Of a stretch of 62,949 bases of DNA, positions 39,905-49,164 are shown piece after piece (position 1 is the stretch's first letter; each line of letters starts with the position of its first letter). The stretch comes from an uncultured Bacteroidales bacterium. GTDB taxonomy: Bacteria > Bacteroidota > Bacteroidia > Bacteroidales > UBA932. A program made the translations under genes and the position numbers. The notes below the pieces were generated by a model, which worked only from the letters and a program-made list of their open reading frames with translations, made no database searches and was not told the origin of the DNA. The stretch is taken from the NCBI GenBank assembly GCA_944326245.1, contig CALVDF010000016.1, positions 1-62,949 of the forward strand, in the 5' to 3' direction.

Positions 39905-41191
39905 ATGTTAAATACAACGGTGCCACTTCCCGAGCGCATGCGTCCCGATTCCCTCGACGGCTTCGTCGGTCAGGAGCATCTTGTGGGTCCTGGCGCTGTG
40001 CTGCGCAAGATGATCGAGTCCGGCAACCTGTCCTCCTTTATCCTTTGGGGACCTCCGGGTGTCGGCAAGACCACTCTTGCCCATATTGTCTCCAAGGAGC
40101 TGCACCGGGATTTCTACACGCTCTCTGCCATAAGTTCCGGAGTCAAGGATCTGCGCGACGTCTTTGCCCGTGCCAAGGACAATTCCATATTTGCAAAAGG
40201 ATCTCCGGTCCTGTTCATCGATGAGATACACAGGTTCTCCAAGTCCCAGCAGGACGCTCTGCTCGGAGCTGTGGAGACCGGAACGGTCACCCTTATAGGT
40301 GCAACGACAGAAAACCCGTCTTTCGAGGTCATCACGCCTCTGCTCTCACGATGCCAGGTGTTCGTGATGAAGCCTCTGGAAGTAAAGGATCTGGACATAC
40401 TTCTGGACCGTGCGCTCGCGCAGGACCAGTACCTCAGGAGCCGCAATATCACAGTCAAGGAACGCAAGGCCCTCTTCAGATTTTCCGGCGGTGACGCACG
40501 CAAGCTGCTCAATATCTTCGAGATAGTGGTCAATTCATTTCCTCCGGACTCTCCGGTGGTGATCGACGATGCCGTGGTGGCGGACAGGCTCCAGGAGAAC
40601 ATCTCGATATACGACAAGAACGGGGAGATGCACTACGACATCATCTCCGCATTCATCAAGAGTCTGCGCGGCTCTGATCCCAACGGGGCCGTGTACTGGA
40701 TGGCCAGAATGCTCTCGGGCGGCGAGGACCCCCTGTTCATCGCCCGCAGGATGGTGATACTGGCAGCGGAAGATATAGGTCTGGCCAATCCCAACGCACT
40801 GCTGCTTGCCCAGTCGACTTTCGATGCCGTACACAAAATCGGTATGCCGGAGGCCCGCATCATCCTCTCCGAATGCGCGATATATCTGGCCACATGTGCC
40901 AAGAGCAATTCGGCATATATGGCCATAGACGCAGCTCTCGCGGAGGTGGGCAAAGGCGACAACTCCCCTGTCCCCCTCCATCTGCGCAACGCCCCTACCA
41001 AGCTTATGAAGGATCTGGGGTATCACGAGGGATACCGTTATGCCCACGACTATGAGGGCAATTTCACGGATCAGGAATTCCTGCCCGACGGACTCGGCGG
41101 CACCGTATTCTATGAACCCGGGAACAATGCCAGGGAAAACGAGATCCGTACCCGTATGGAACGCATGTGGCCCAAATACAGCAAAAAGTAG
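39905..41191 (+). CDS. rarA: Replication-associated recombination protein RarA
   Basis: The 428-residue AAA+ ATPase has [15 protein letters not shown] (Walker A), LFIDEIHRF (Walker B), [11 protein letters not shown] (sensor 1) and a RarA-specific C-terminal tetramerisation domain ([29 protein letters not shown]). RarA/MgsA/WRNIP1 proteins act at stalled replication forks. It starts 13 bases behind the kinase gene and four bases ahead of kdsA. Confidence 0.94.
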   Translation: MLNTTVPLPERMRPDSLDGFVGQEHLVGPGAVLRKMIESGNLSSFILWGPPGVGKTTLAHIVSKELHRDFYTLSAISSGVKDLRDVFARAKDNSIFAKGSPVLFIDEIHRFSKSQQDALLGAVETGTVTLIGATTENPSFEVITPLLSRCQVFVMKPLEVKDLDILLDRALAQDQYLRSRNITVKERKALFRFSGGDARKLLNIFEIVVNSFPPDSPVVIDDAVVADRLQENISIYDKNGEMHYDIISAFIKSLRGSDPNGAVYWMARMLSGGEDPLFIARRMVILAAEDIGLANPNALLLAQSTFDAVHKIGMPEARIILSECAIYLATCAKSNSAYMAIDAALAEVGKGDNSPVPLHLRNAPTKLMKDLGYHEGYRYAHDYEGNFTDQEFLPDGLGGTVFYEPGNNARENEIRTRMERMWPKYSKK

Positions 41192-41195
41192 CAAT

Positions 41196-42002
41196 ATGAG
41201 AGAAATAACATTCGGAGCACCAGGATTCACGCTTATAGCAGGTCCCTGCGTCATCGAGGGACGGGAGATTACACGGGCCATTGCCTCCGAGCTCTGCTCC
41301 CTGGCGGACAAATACAGTCTACCCCTGATCTTCAAGGCCTCCTACCGCAAGGCCAACCGTTCGCGCTACGACTCGTTCACGGGCATCGGAGACGAGCGGG
41401 GACTCGAGATACTGGCCGGTATCAGGGAGGATTTCCGGGTGCCGGTAGTGACGGACATCCACAGTGCTGCGGAAGCGGCTACTGCGGCGTCATACGGCAT
41501 CGACATGCTCCAGATCCCGGCATTCCTGTGCCGCCAGACCGACTTGCTGGAAGCTGCCGCAAGGACAGGCAAGTGGGTCAACATAAAGAAGGGGCAGTTC
41601 CTGTCCCCCGCTGCAATGAAATTCGCTGCTGAAAAGGTGACGCATCTTGGCAATCATAAAGTAGCTCTAACAGAGCGAGGAACACAATTCGGTTACTCTG
41701 ATTTGGTGGTAGATTTCAGGAGTATCCCCACCATGCAGAATCTGGGTTTTCCGGCCATCCTCGACGTAACACATTCGTTACAGGCCCCGAATCAGGCCTC
41801 CGGAGTGACTGGAGGGCATCCTGAGATGATATCTGTCCTGGCACGTGCCGGTGTGGCTGCCGGAGCGGACGGACTCTTCATGGAAACCCACCCCGATCCG
41901 GCCTCAGCCCTGTCAGACGGAGCGAACATGCTGCGGCTTTCGCTGATGGAACCTCTGCTGAGGCAGCTCATTCCGATCCGTAAGGCTCTGCGGGAGCAAT
42001 AG
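41196..42002 (+). CDS. kdsA: 3-deoxy-8-phosphooctulonate synthase
   Basis: The 268-residue enzyme condenses phosphoenolpyruvate with arabinose 5-phosphate to KDO 8-phosphate for lipopolysaccharide. It shows LIAGPCVIE, FKASYRKANRSR, DIHSAAEA, QIPAFLCRQTDLL, NIKKGQFLSP and DVTHSLQAPN. Asn in FKASYRKAN and Cys in AGPC mark features used to tell metal-dependent from metal-independent forms, but I do not assign the class here. It is the last gene of the operon. Confidence 0.95.
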   Translation: MREITFGAPGFTLIAGPCVIEGREITRAIASELCSLADKYSLPLIFKASYRKANRSRYDSFTGIGDERGLEILAGIREDFRVPVVTDIHSAAEAATAASYGIDMLQIPAFLCRQTDLLEAAARTGKWVNIKKGQFLSPAAMKFAAEKVTHLGNHKVALTERGTQFGYSDLVVDFRSIPTMQNLGFPAILDVTHSLQAPNQASGVTGGHPEMISVLARAGVAAGADGLFMETHPDPASALSDGANMLRLSLMEPLLRQLIPIRKALREQ

Positions 42003-42019
42003 CCCCTACCCCTGCATTA

Positions 42020-44368
42020 TCAGAAAGGATATCCGATTCCGAACTGGAAGGCATAGCCTCCTCTATGGAACCATTTTCTTATGTTCGGCCATTGCTGGGT
42101 GGCAGGATCATAGACCTTGGCGGCTATGTCGAAGCGCACTACCACGAAATTGAGATCGAGCCTGAGGCCCACACCGGCGCTGAATGCGGATGTGCGGAAC
42201 ATATTCCGGAACGAGAAGTATGACAGGGCCTCTGCATTCTGCTCTTCCTCTGTGGAGCCTTCCATGGACTGGTGCTCCCCTGTCCGCGAGAGGTTCCAGA
42301 CATTGCCCCAGTCCGCGAATACTGCCCCGCGGAATATGGAGAAAAGCGGGAACCGGTATTCCAGATTGGCTTCCAGGCGCATATCTCCTGTCTGGTTAGG
42401 AATCGAGAAGGTCTCGTCCATCTGTGAGGAGCCCGGACCGACGCTGCGGGCGGTCCAGCCCCTGAGACTGTTGGACCCTCCGGCCCAGAACAGTCGCTCG
42501 AACGGCATCTTGACCGAGTTGCCGTAGGCATATCCCAGACCTCCCAGACCACGTACGGCCAGGGCCTGCTTGTTGTTCCTGCCGAATTTCCACGTGTACG
42601 TCAGCGACAGCTCACCCCTTACGAACTGTGAGTACGGCGAATTCCATATGGTCCTGAACCCCGAGCTGTCGGTAGGCATGAAGCGGTTGAAGGCCGAGAG
42701 CAGATTGCCTGCCATATCGAACTGGAAATCTGCCTTGAAGTACGAACCTGCCGGATTGAGGCTGGGATCGCTTGTGTACTGTACGTCTAATCCCAGACCG
42801 AATTCGAAATGGTTCTTGTAGGCTTCGCGCACGAACGGGTTGGTAAGTGATTCGAGAAAGGCATCGCTGTAGACAGGCAGGTTGACTATGTTGATCTGGA
42901 GGGGTACTACCTTGAAATAGTATTTGTTGGACTGGCTGCTCCAGCTCCAGCCGAAGTTGGCACCTATCATGTTGCGGGTGTACTCGGGACGGCGCTGGTA
43001 GTTGTATGAAAATTCCACGTCCGTGCGCGGGATTATGTTCTTGAACATCCAGTCCGGGAGCAGAACGAATGTAGGGAAGCTCAGTCCGGCGTTGGCTCCG
43101 AATTCGGTGGCACGGGTATCGTCTGTGACCGAGAACTGGAAATTGCCGGATACAGACAGCGAGAGCCATTCGCCTCCATGGAAGATGTTGCGGTTGTAGT
43201 AGGACAGGGTCGGCGAGATACCGATGAGTCCGGTGGAGTTGGTGGATGCCTCCAGATTGACCTTGTATCCGTGGGCCTTGGAAGGTATAAGGCGTATGTT
43301 GCAGTCTACCACGTTGGTGTCGGTCTTGGTCAGCTCTACGCTTACACTGCTGTAGATACGTAGATTGGACATCCTCTGGTATGTATTGTTGACTATGCTT
43401 TCGCTGTAGAGCTGTCCCGGCTCGATACGGTTCATCTTGTACAGGATGGAGGGACGTATCTTGCGCTTTTTGTCATAGAGGATAGTGAGGTTCCGGTATT
43501 GGACAGTGTCAAGAATCTGTGGAATCTTGCGGTTCACGGAAGCCCTGTACCTGAGATTGTCTGATACAGGATATACCGTTACCTTGCCGAAGTAGAAACG
43601 CCGGTGCCGGACTGCATCCTCCGGATTGCCTCCTCTGGGATAGTCGTGGACCGATATTCTCAGCAGTGCCGAATCCGGGACTGATACCGTGTCTGCGGCG
43701 AAGAAGTAGTAATTCTTGGAGAACTCGTAGTATCCCTGGTCCCTGAGATATGCCGCCGACCTCTCGGATTCGCGCTCCATCAGGTCTTCCGACAGCGGGA
43801 GTCCCCTCCTGATAAGGGAGTTGACCGTGTCCTTGAATATCTCTACGGCCAGTCCCGGGTCGTCTATTTCATAGTAGATGGCCTTTATGGGATACTGCTT
43901 GCCCAGTGTCACACGGTAATCCACCACTGTCTGCTGCTTTTTGATCTCCGCGAGAGCCTGCACCGACGAGCCGTAGTACCCGAGGTATTTAAGGTGTGTC
44001 GTTATGTTTTCCTTGCTGTCGACCATCAGGGCCGGGTCGAATATCACCGGTGCCTGTCCCAGCTTGGTGACGAAGCGGTCCCAGCCTTTGCCTTTCCCGT
44101 TGGTCCAGTTGGAGATGTAGAGGAAGGGGTTCCATCCTCCCCTTTTGGTCTTTATGAAATAGGTGTTGGATTTCTGACGTACGTAGTTGTCAAGTGTCGG
44201 GTCCTGGAATTCAGGGTGTTCCTTCTTGTTTACGACGGTGACGACATTGCTCTTGAGCCTCGTCTGGTCCTCGGACAGGATCTTCGTGGTGCTGCATGAT
44301 GCCATAATGCACATGGCAAGCACGGAAAAACAGACAATGGGAATATTTAGAACTCTGTCCTGATGCAT
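42020..44368 (-). CDS. TamL-like BamA/TamA family outer-membrane lipoprotein
   Basis: The 782-residue protein has a lipoprotein signal (LAMCIMASC), about three POTRA-like domains in residues 130-400 and a C-terminal 16-stranded Omp85 barrel with the conserved GGSNSLRGW (VRGF-like L6 loop), ending in ...GIGYPF. TamL is the lipidated TamA form of Bacteroidetes and partners TamB in outer-membrane assembly. No tamB is nearby. A TAAATTTG box on the minus strand at 44384-44391 gives a short leader. The start at 44368 begins the signal peptide. Confidence 0.9.
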   Translation of the reverse strand: MHQDRVLNIPIVCFSVLAMCIMASCSTTKILSEDQTRLKSNVVTVVNKKEHPEFQDPTLDNYVRQKSNTYFIKTKRGGWNPFLYISNWTNGKGKGWDRFVTKLGQAPVIFDPALMVDSKENITTHLKYLGYYGSSVQALAEIKKQQTVVDYRVTLGKQYPIKAIYYEIDDPGLAVEIFKDTVNSLIRRGLPLSEDLMERESERSAAYLRDQGYYEFSKNYYFFAADTVSVPDSALLRISVHDYPRGGNPEDAVRHRRFYFGKVTVYPVSDNLRYRASVNRKIPQILDTVQYRNLTILYDKKRKIRPSILYKMNRIEPGQLYSESIVNNTYQRMSNLRIYSSVSVELTKTDTNVVDCNIRLIPSKAHGYKVNLEASTNSTGLIGISPTLSYYNRNIFHGGEWLSLSVSGNFQFSVTDDTRATEFGANAGLSFPTFVLLPDWMFKNIIPRTDVEFSYNYQRRPEYTRNMIGANFGWSWSSQSNKYYFKVVPLQINIVNLPVYSDAFLESLTNPFVREAYKNHFEFGLGLDVQYTSDPSLNPAGSYFKADFQFDMAGNLLSAFNRFMPTDSSGFRTIWNSPYSQFVRGELSLTYTWKFGRNNKQALAVRGLGGLGYAYGNSVKMPFERLFWAGGSNSLRGWTARSVGPGSSQMDETFSIPNQTGDMRLEANLEYRFPLFSIFRGAVFADWGNVWNLSRTGEHQSMEGSTEEEQNAEALSYFSFRNMFRTSAFSAGVGLRLDLNFVVVRFDIAAKVYDPATQQWPNIRKWFHRGGYAFQFGIGYPF

Positions 44369-44422
44369 CAAAATTAATTTATGCAAATTTATAATTTTTA
44401 TATGTAAATCAAAATACTTGGA

Positions 44423-44440
44423 TATATTTGCACGTGCAAA
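44423..44440 (+). promoter_or_regulatory. Promoter with 14-bp palindrome ahead of arginine decarboxylase
   Basis: A TATATTTG box (44423-44430) is overlapped by the perfect palindrome TTTGCACGTGCAAA (44427-44440), which would cover the transcription start. A small hairpin, ATCCGG-GTAAG-CCGGAT (44443-44459), lies just after it in the leader. The palindrome is placed where a dimeric repressor would block initiation. Confidence 0.5.
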
Positions 44441-44501
44441 AAATCCGGGTAAGCCGGATGCATTCACGGAGTGACAATGTAACTTAATTGGATTACAGAT
44501 T

Positions 44502-45899
44502 ATGAAGAACAAGTACATCGATTTGGTTGAGCAGTCCTTCGAGTTTCCGCAGGACGAGTTCAGGGTAGAGGACGGGTCCCTCTATTTCCACGACATACCC
44601 ATGATGGATATCATCGCGCAGTACGGCACGCCTCTCAAGATATCCTACCTGCCCAAGATTTCGTCCCAGATACAGCGGGCCAAGAGGATGTTCAACGTGG
44701 CTATGGCCAAGGTTGACTATCAGGGCGACTACCATTACTGTTACTGCACCAAGAGCTCGCACTTCTCTTTCGTTCTCGAGGAGGCGCTCAAGAACGACAT
44801 CCATCTGGAGACCTCTTCGGCCTTCGATTTCAACCTTATCGAGGCTCTGTACGACAGCAAGGTAGTGGACAAGGACCTTTACATAATCTGCAACGGTTAC
44901 AAGAAGGAATCCTATATAGCCAACATCGCACAGTTCATCAACGACGGATGGAGCAACACAATACCTGTCCTGGACAATATGCCGGAGCTCGACCAGCTCG
45001 ACGTGGCCATCCAGAAACCGTGCATGATCGGCATGAGGATAGCCTCCGAGGAGGAACCCAAGTTTGACTTCTATACCTCCAGGCTCGGCATCCGCTACAA
45101 GGACATAGTGCCGTTCTATCAGGAAAAACTCAGCAAGAACAGCAAGTTCAAGCTCAAGATGCTACACTTCTTCATCAATACCGGCATCAAGGACAATGCC
45201 TACTACTGGAACGAGCTGGGCAAGTGCGTCAATGTCTACTGCAACCTCAAGGCTCTCTGCCCGGATCTCGACTCCCTCAACATCGGAGGCGGCCTGCCCA
45301 TCAAGAACTCCCTGGGCATGGACTACGACTACGAGTACATGATAGAGGAGATAGTGGCCCAGATCAAGAGCATCTGCAACTCCCGCGGAGTGCAGGAGCC
45401 CAACATATTCACTGAGTTCGGTTCGTATACCGTGGGCGAAAGCGGGGCGACCATATTCTCGATCCTGGGTGTCAAGCAGCAGAACGACCGCGAGAAATGG
45501 TACATGGTCGACAGTTCGTTCATGACTACCCTGCCCGATACCTGGGGCATCAAACAGAAATTCATCCTCCTGCCTATCAACAAATGGGACCAGCCCTACG
45601 AGAGAGTGTTCCTCGGAGGCCTTACCTGCGACAGCCAGGACTACTACAATGCAGAGGAACATGCCAATGCGATCTTCCTGCCCAAGATAGCCCCGAACGA
45701 CCCGGAACCTCTTTATATAGGATTTTTCCATACAGGAGCATACCAGGAGTCGATAGCCGGCTACGGCGGCATACAGCACTGCCTGCAGCCTGCCCCGAAG
45801 CATATCATCATAGACAAGACACCCGACGGGGACTATACGACCAAGCTCTTCAGCAAGGAGCAGACCTACAAATCGATGCTCAAGATATTGGGCTATTAG
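44502..45899 (+). CDS. Arginine decarboxylase-like, PLP fold type III
   Basis: The 465-residue enzyme belongs to the alanine-racemase-fold decarboxylases. The PLP lysine is in YCYCTKSSHFSF (about residue 87), and NIGGGLP plus EFGSYTVGES mark the phosphate and active-site loops. It is the short Bacteroidetes form annotated as biosynthetic arginine decarboxylase, which yields agmatine for polyamine synthesis. It is shorter than E. coli SpeA (about 650 residues), so carboxynorspermidine-type or diaminopimelate-type decarboxylation is the alternative. Its promoter carries a palindromic site. Confidence 0.8.
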   Translation: MKNKYIDLVEQSFEFPQDEFRVEDGSLYFHDIPMMDIIAQYGTPLKISYLPKISSQIQRAKRMFNVAMAKVDYQGDYHYCYCTKSSHFSFVLEEALKNDIHLETSSAFDFNLIEALYDSKVVDKDLYIICNGYKKESYIANIAQFINDGWSNTIPVLDNMPELDQLDVAIQKPCMIGMRIASEEEPKFDFYTSRLGIRYKDIVPFYQEKLSKNSKFKLKMLHFFINTGIKDNAYYWNELGKCVNVYCNLKALCPDLDSLNIGGGLPIKNSLGMDYDYEYMIEEIVAQIKSICNSRGVQEPNIFTEFGSYTVGESGATIFSILGVKQQNDREKWYMVDSSFMTTLPDTWGIKQKFILLPINKWDQPYERVFLGGLTCDSQDYYNAEEHANAIFLPKIAPNDPEPLYIGFFHTGAYQESIAGYGGIQHCLQPAPKHIIIDKTPDGDYTTKLFSKEQTYKSMLKILGY

Positions 45900-45914
45900 G
45901 CAACCGGGAGATCC

Positions 45915-46688
45915 ATGTTCACGCCGCGCATACCGTCCAAGGCCGACATAAAGCTGATCCGCTCCCTCGGACAGAAAAAGTTCAGGGAGCAGACCGGGCT
46001 TTTCGTCGTGGAGGGTGAAAAAATGGTGGAAGAAGCCCTGGCCCAGAAGCGTTTCCCGGTGGAAGCAGTGTACCGTACCGCAGATACCGGGGAAGAGACC
46101 ATGGGGCGGATGAGCCTCCTCTCCTCCCCCTCCCCCGCCCTGGCCGTACTCCGCATGGCCTCTGCTTCCGGTACCGCGGCATCATCCGGCGCCGCCCGTC
46201 CGTCAGCAGGCAGCACTCCCCTTCCCGAAGGACTTTGCCTGGCCCTGGATTCGGTCCGTGATCCCGGAAACGTGGGGACTATATTGCGTCTGGCCGACTG
46301 GTTCGGGATAGATACCGTGTACCTTTCCCCCGACTGCGTGGACATTTACAATCCCAAGACCGTCCAGGCCACCATGGGCTCCATATTCAGGCAGAAGGCC
46401 GTCATCTGCGGCCTGACTGAGCTTGCCCGCCGTTGCCGTGAAGCATCCGTGCCGGTCTATGCCACTGCCCTCGAAGGAGGTCAGGACATCCGCAAGGCTC
46501 CGCTGGAGACCGGACGGGCCCTCATTGTCATGGGCAGCGAGCGGGACGGGGTCTCCCCGGAACTGCTGGCGCTTTCCGATGCCAGGCTCTACATCCCTTC
46601 CTTCGCCGCCGATGCCGCCGACAGGGCCGAGTCCCTGAACGTCGCGATAGCCACTGCCGTCACCTGCTACGAATTCCGCCGCAGGTAA
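45915..46688 (+). CDS. TrmH/SpoU family RNA 2'-O-methyltransferase
   Basis: The 257-residue protein has an N-terminal substrate-binding region (IRSLGQKKFREQTGLFVVEGEKMV) and a SPOUT domain with the three motifs LDSVRDPGNVGTILRLADW, IVMGSERDGVSPELL and IPSFAADAADRAESLNVAIATAVTCYE. The knot binds SAM and methylates a ribose in rRNA or tRNA; the target is not clear. A low-complexity Ala/Ser/Pro insert of about 35 residues (around 60-95) sits between the two parts. It follows the decarboxylase by 15 bases. Confidence 0.88.
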   Translation: MFTPRIPSKADIKLIRSLGQKKFREQTGLFVVEGEKMVEEALAQKRFPVEAVYRTADTGEETMGRMSLLSSPSPALAVLRMASASGTAASSGAARPSAGSTPLPEGLCLALDSVRDPGNVGTILRLADWFGIDTVYLSPDCVDIYNPKTVQATMGSIFRQKAVICGLTELARRCREASVPVYATALEGGQDIRKAPLETGRALIVMGSERDGVSPELLALSDARLYIPSFAADAADRAESLNVAIATAVTCYEFRRR

Positions 46689-46713
46689 ATGCCAATCTGA
46701 AGTATATTCTTCC

Positions 46714-46721
46714 TATCTTTG
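46714..46721 (+). promoter_or_regulatory. rlmD promoter box, very short leader
   Basis: TATCTTTG ends eight bases before the ATG at 46730, so the leader is at most a few bases long. Confidence 0.45.
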
Positions 46722-46729
46722 TCCCCCGT

Positions 46730-48286
46730 ATGAGCAGAAAGAAAAAAGAAAAGGAAATAGTCCGCGGCGTGACTGTAGAATCGGTCGGAGCCGAAGGCAA
46801 GGCCATTGCCCGCATTGACGGGAAAGTAGTATTCGTATCCAACGCAGTGCCGGGGGACATCATCGACGTGCGCATCGACAAGCGAAGGGAGAAATATATG
46901 GAAGGCACCCTCGTGGGCATCCAGACACCTTCGCCCGACCGCGTGAAGCCGTTCTGCGAACATTACGGCGACTGCGGCGGCTGCGCCTGGCAGGAACTCC
47001 CCTACCGCCTGCAGCTCAAATACAAGCAGCAGCAGGTCGTGGACCAGTTTGCCCGTATCGGACATTTGCCCATGGATGAGGTGGAAGTGCTGCCGATCCT
47101 CCCGTCGGAGCGCACAGTAGAGTACCGCAACAAGCTGGAATTCACATTCTCGGACCGCCGCTGGCTGCACGAAGGCGAGGATCCTGCGACGGTGTTCGAT
47201 CCCCCTACCCCTCTCGATCCTTCCGAATTCGAGGGTGGGGTCTTCCCCAGGCACCTGCGCGGAGGGTATTCGTCCGTCAATACCAACCCCGCCGGATTTG
47301 CCCTCGGCTTCCACATTTCCAAGGCATTTGACAAGATACTGGACATCAGGCACTGCTGGCTGCAGCCCGAGCCTTCCAACGAGATCCGCAACTTCATACG
47401 CCAGTACGCGATAGTGCACGGACTGCCTTTCTTCAACATCAGGGAGCAGACCGGACTGCTGCGCAACATCATCATACGGACCAATCTCCGCGGAGAGGTG
47501 ATGCTCACCGTCATGTTCGGGGCACATCCTCCGAAACTGGGCAAACTCCGCTGCGGATTCCGTCCCGAAGACTGCGATGCCGAGGCGGAGAAGATGTTCG
47601 ACGTGCTCATGGAGCGTTTCCCGCAGATAAAGTCGCTCAACTATCTCTGGAACGGACGGCTCAACGATGCCATAAACGACCAGCAGATATTCAATGCCAG
47701 AGGCGAGGACGCCATATACGAGGAGATGGAGGGGCTGCGGTTCAAGATCGGGCCCAAGTCATTCTACCAGACCAACCCTTTGCAGGCCTACAGGCTGTAC
47801 AGCACCGTGCGTGAATTTGCCGGCTTCAAGGGCGGGGAGCATGTCTACGACCTGTATACGGGTACCGGGACGATAGCCCTGTTCGTGGCCCGCAGCGTGG
47901 CTTCAGTCATAGGCATAGAGTATGTGCCTGAAGCGATAGAGGACGCCAAGGTCAATGCCTCCATCAACGGCATATCCAACTGTAAATTCCATGCCGGGGA
48001 CATGAAGGACATCCTGACCCCGGAATTCGTGGAGGCTCAGGGAGCCAGGCCGGATGTGGTAATACTCGACCCGCCCAGGGCCGGAGTCCATCCGGACGTC
48101 ATCAAAGTGCTTCTGGGTACTGGGGCCCGCAGGATAGTGTATGTCAGCTGCAATCCGGCAACCCAGGCCCGTGACCTGGCCCTGCTGACAGCCGGCGGCT
48201 ACCGCCTGGTCAAAATCCGTCCCGTGGACATGTTCCCCCACACTACACATGTGGAGAACGTAGCCCTGCTGGAAAAGATTCAGTAA
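46730..48286 (+). CDS. 23S rRNA (uracil-5-)-methyltransferase, RlmD/RumA type
   Basis: The 518-residue protein has an N-terminal TRAM domain (VESVGAEGKAIARIDGKVVFV), iron-sulfur cysteines (CEHYGDCGGCAWQEL) and a SAM-dependent methyltransferase domain (YDLYTGTGTIALFVA). The catalytic pair is VILDPPRAG and the cysteine in YVSCNPATQARDL. It methylates a uridine to m5U in 23S rRNA (U1939- or U747-type) or in tRNA. It is longer than E. coli RlmD (433) because of inserts near residues 140-185. Confidence 0.92.
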   Translation: MSRKKKEKEIVRGVTVESVGAEGKAIARIDGKVVFVSNAVPGDIIDVRIDKRREKYMEGTLVGIQTPSPDRVKPFCEHYGDCGGCAWQELPYRLQLKYKQQQVVDQFARIGHLPMDEVEVLPILPSERTVEYRNKLEFTFSDRRWLHEGEDPATVFDPPTPLDPSEFEGGVFPRHLRGGYSSVNTNPAGFALGFHISKAFDKILDIRHCWLQPEPSNEIRNFIRQYAIVHGLPFFNIREQTGLLRNIIIRTNLRGEVMLTVMFGAHPPKLGKLRCGFRPEDCDAEAEKMFDVLMERFPQIKSLNYLWNGRLNDAINDQQIFNARGEDAIYEEMEGLRFKIGPKSFYQTNPLQAYRLYSTVREFAGFKGGEHVYDLYTGTGTIALFVARSVASVIGIEYVPEAIEDAKVNASINGISNCKFHAGDMKDILTPEFVEAQGARPDVVILDPPRAGVHPDVIKVLLGTGARRIVYVSCNPATQARDLALLTAGGYRLVKIRPVDMFPHTTHVENVALLEKIQ

Positions 48287-48287
48287 G

Positions 48288-49127
48288 CTATTTCCTTTTG
48301 GGAGGCTTGTCGTAGAACGTGAAATAGAAGCATTCTGCATACGTCTTGGCTATCACGTCCCTGGGAATCACGTGTCTGTGGTTCCTGGACTTGAATACAT
48401 AGCCTTCGGCAGTAGGTTTCATGGTGGCCTTTTCGAGCAGGGTCACGCATCCGGCAGAGTTGAACGGTTTCAGAAAACATCCCTGGTGCAGAAGGACGAA
48501 CAGGTCTCCCTTCCTGTACCACAGGGTCGCATCCACATCCTCCGCCCCGTCTTCATTTTTGGAGTACACTATGGCCCAGCATATTTTATCTATAGGGAAT
48601 CCGTACCGCCAGGAGAAGAAATTGAGATTCATCACGCAGTCGGGAATCTCTTCCGGCCGTGCTGGCCATGTTACCTGCACTTCGGGCATGTCAATGCCGT
48701 CCAGCACATACTGGCCTTGCCAGAACCTGTGTACAGCATCCACCGGGACAGTGACCCTGCAATCTCCGGTCTTCATGACGAAGCCCTGCTCAGTCTTGTA
48801 GGTAGAGGCAGGGACAAGGCGGGCAACGGGCTCCAGCTCAGGCTCAGTCTCGTCCGAAGTCCTGTGCCTTTTGTAGACCCTGGTCTTGATGCCATAGATC
48901 ATATCTACATCGGAGTCTAGTGTCGTACCCTCCAGCGGACAGACCGAATCACGCAGAAACGCTATATAGAACAAGGACCTCCTCACCCCAATGACCGGAT
49001 ACAGCCGGTCACCGTACCTGAGGATGGCCCAATACAGCCTGTCCCGCTGCAGTCTGTATCTGGATGCAAAGAAATCCAGCCTCATCACATAATTGTAAAG
49101 CTCCAGTTTTTCCGCAAATGAAATCAT
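48288..49127 (-). CDS. Unrecognised 279-residue protein with internal duplication
   Basis: I do not recognise this family. The protein appears to be two related halves: MRLDFFASRYRLQRDRLYWAILRYG... (about 15-57) resembles MNLNFFSWRYGFPIDKICWAIVYSK... (about 167-212). Each is followed by a strand-rich region with LF.IA/LF.LL and a later charged VPVDAVHRFW or IPRDVIAKTY motif. There is no signal peptide or membrane helix. A TATCTTTG box on the minus strand (49147-49154) lies 19 bases before the ATG. It converges on rlmD with one base between stops. Confidence 0.65.
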   Translation of the reverse strand: MISFAEKLELYNYVMRLDFFASRYRLQRDRLYWAILRYGDRLYPVIGVRRSLFYIAFLRDSVCPLEGTTLDSDVDMIYGIKTRVYKRHRTSDETEPELEPVARLVPASTYKTEQGFVMKTGDCRVTVPVDAVHRFWQGQYVLDGIDMPEVQVTWPARPEEIPDCVMNLNFFSWRYGFPIDKICWAIVYSKNEDGAEDVDATLWYRKGDLFVLLHQGCFLKPFNSAGCVTLLEKATMKPTAEGYVFKSRNHRHVIPRDVIAKTYAECFYFTFYDKPPKRK

Positions 49128-49164
49128 GATAAATGCCCCTTTTCCACAAAGATAGCAATTTATT

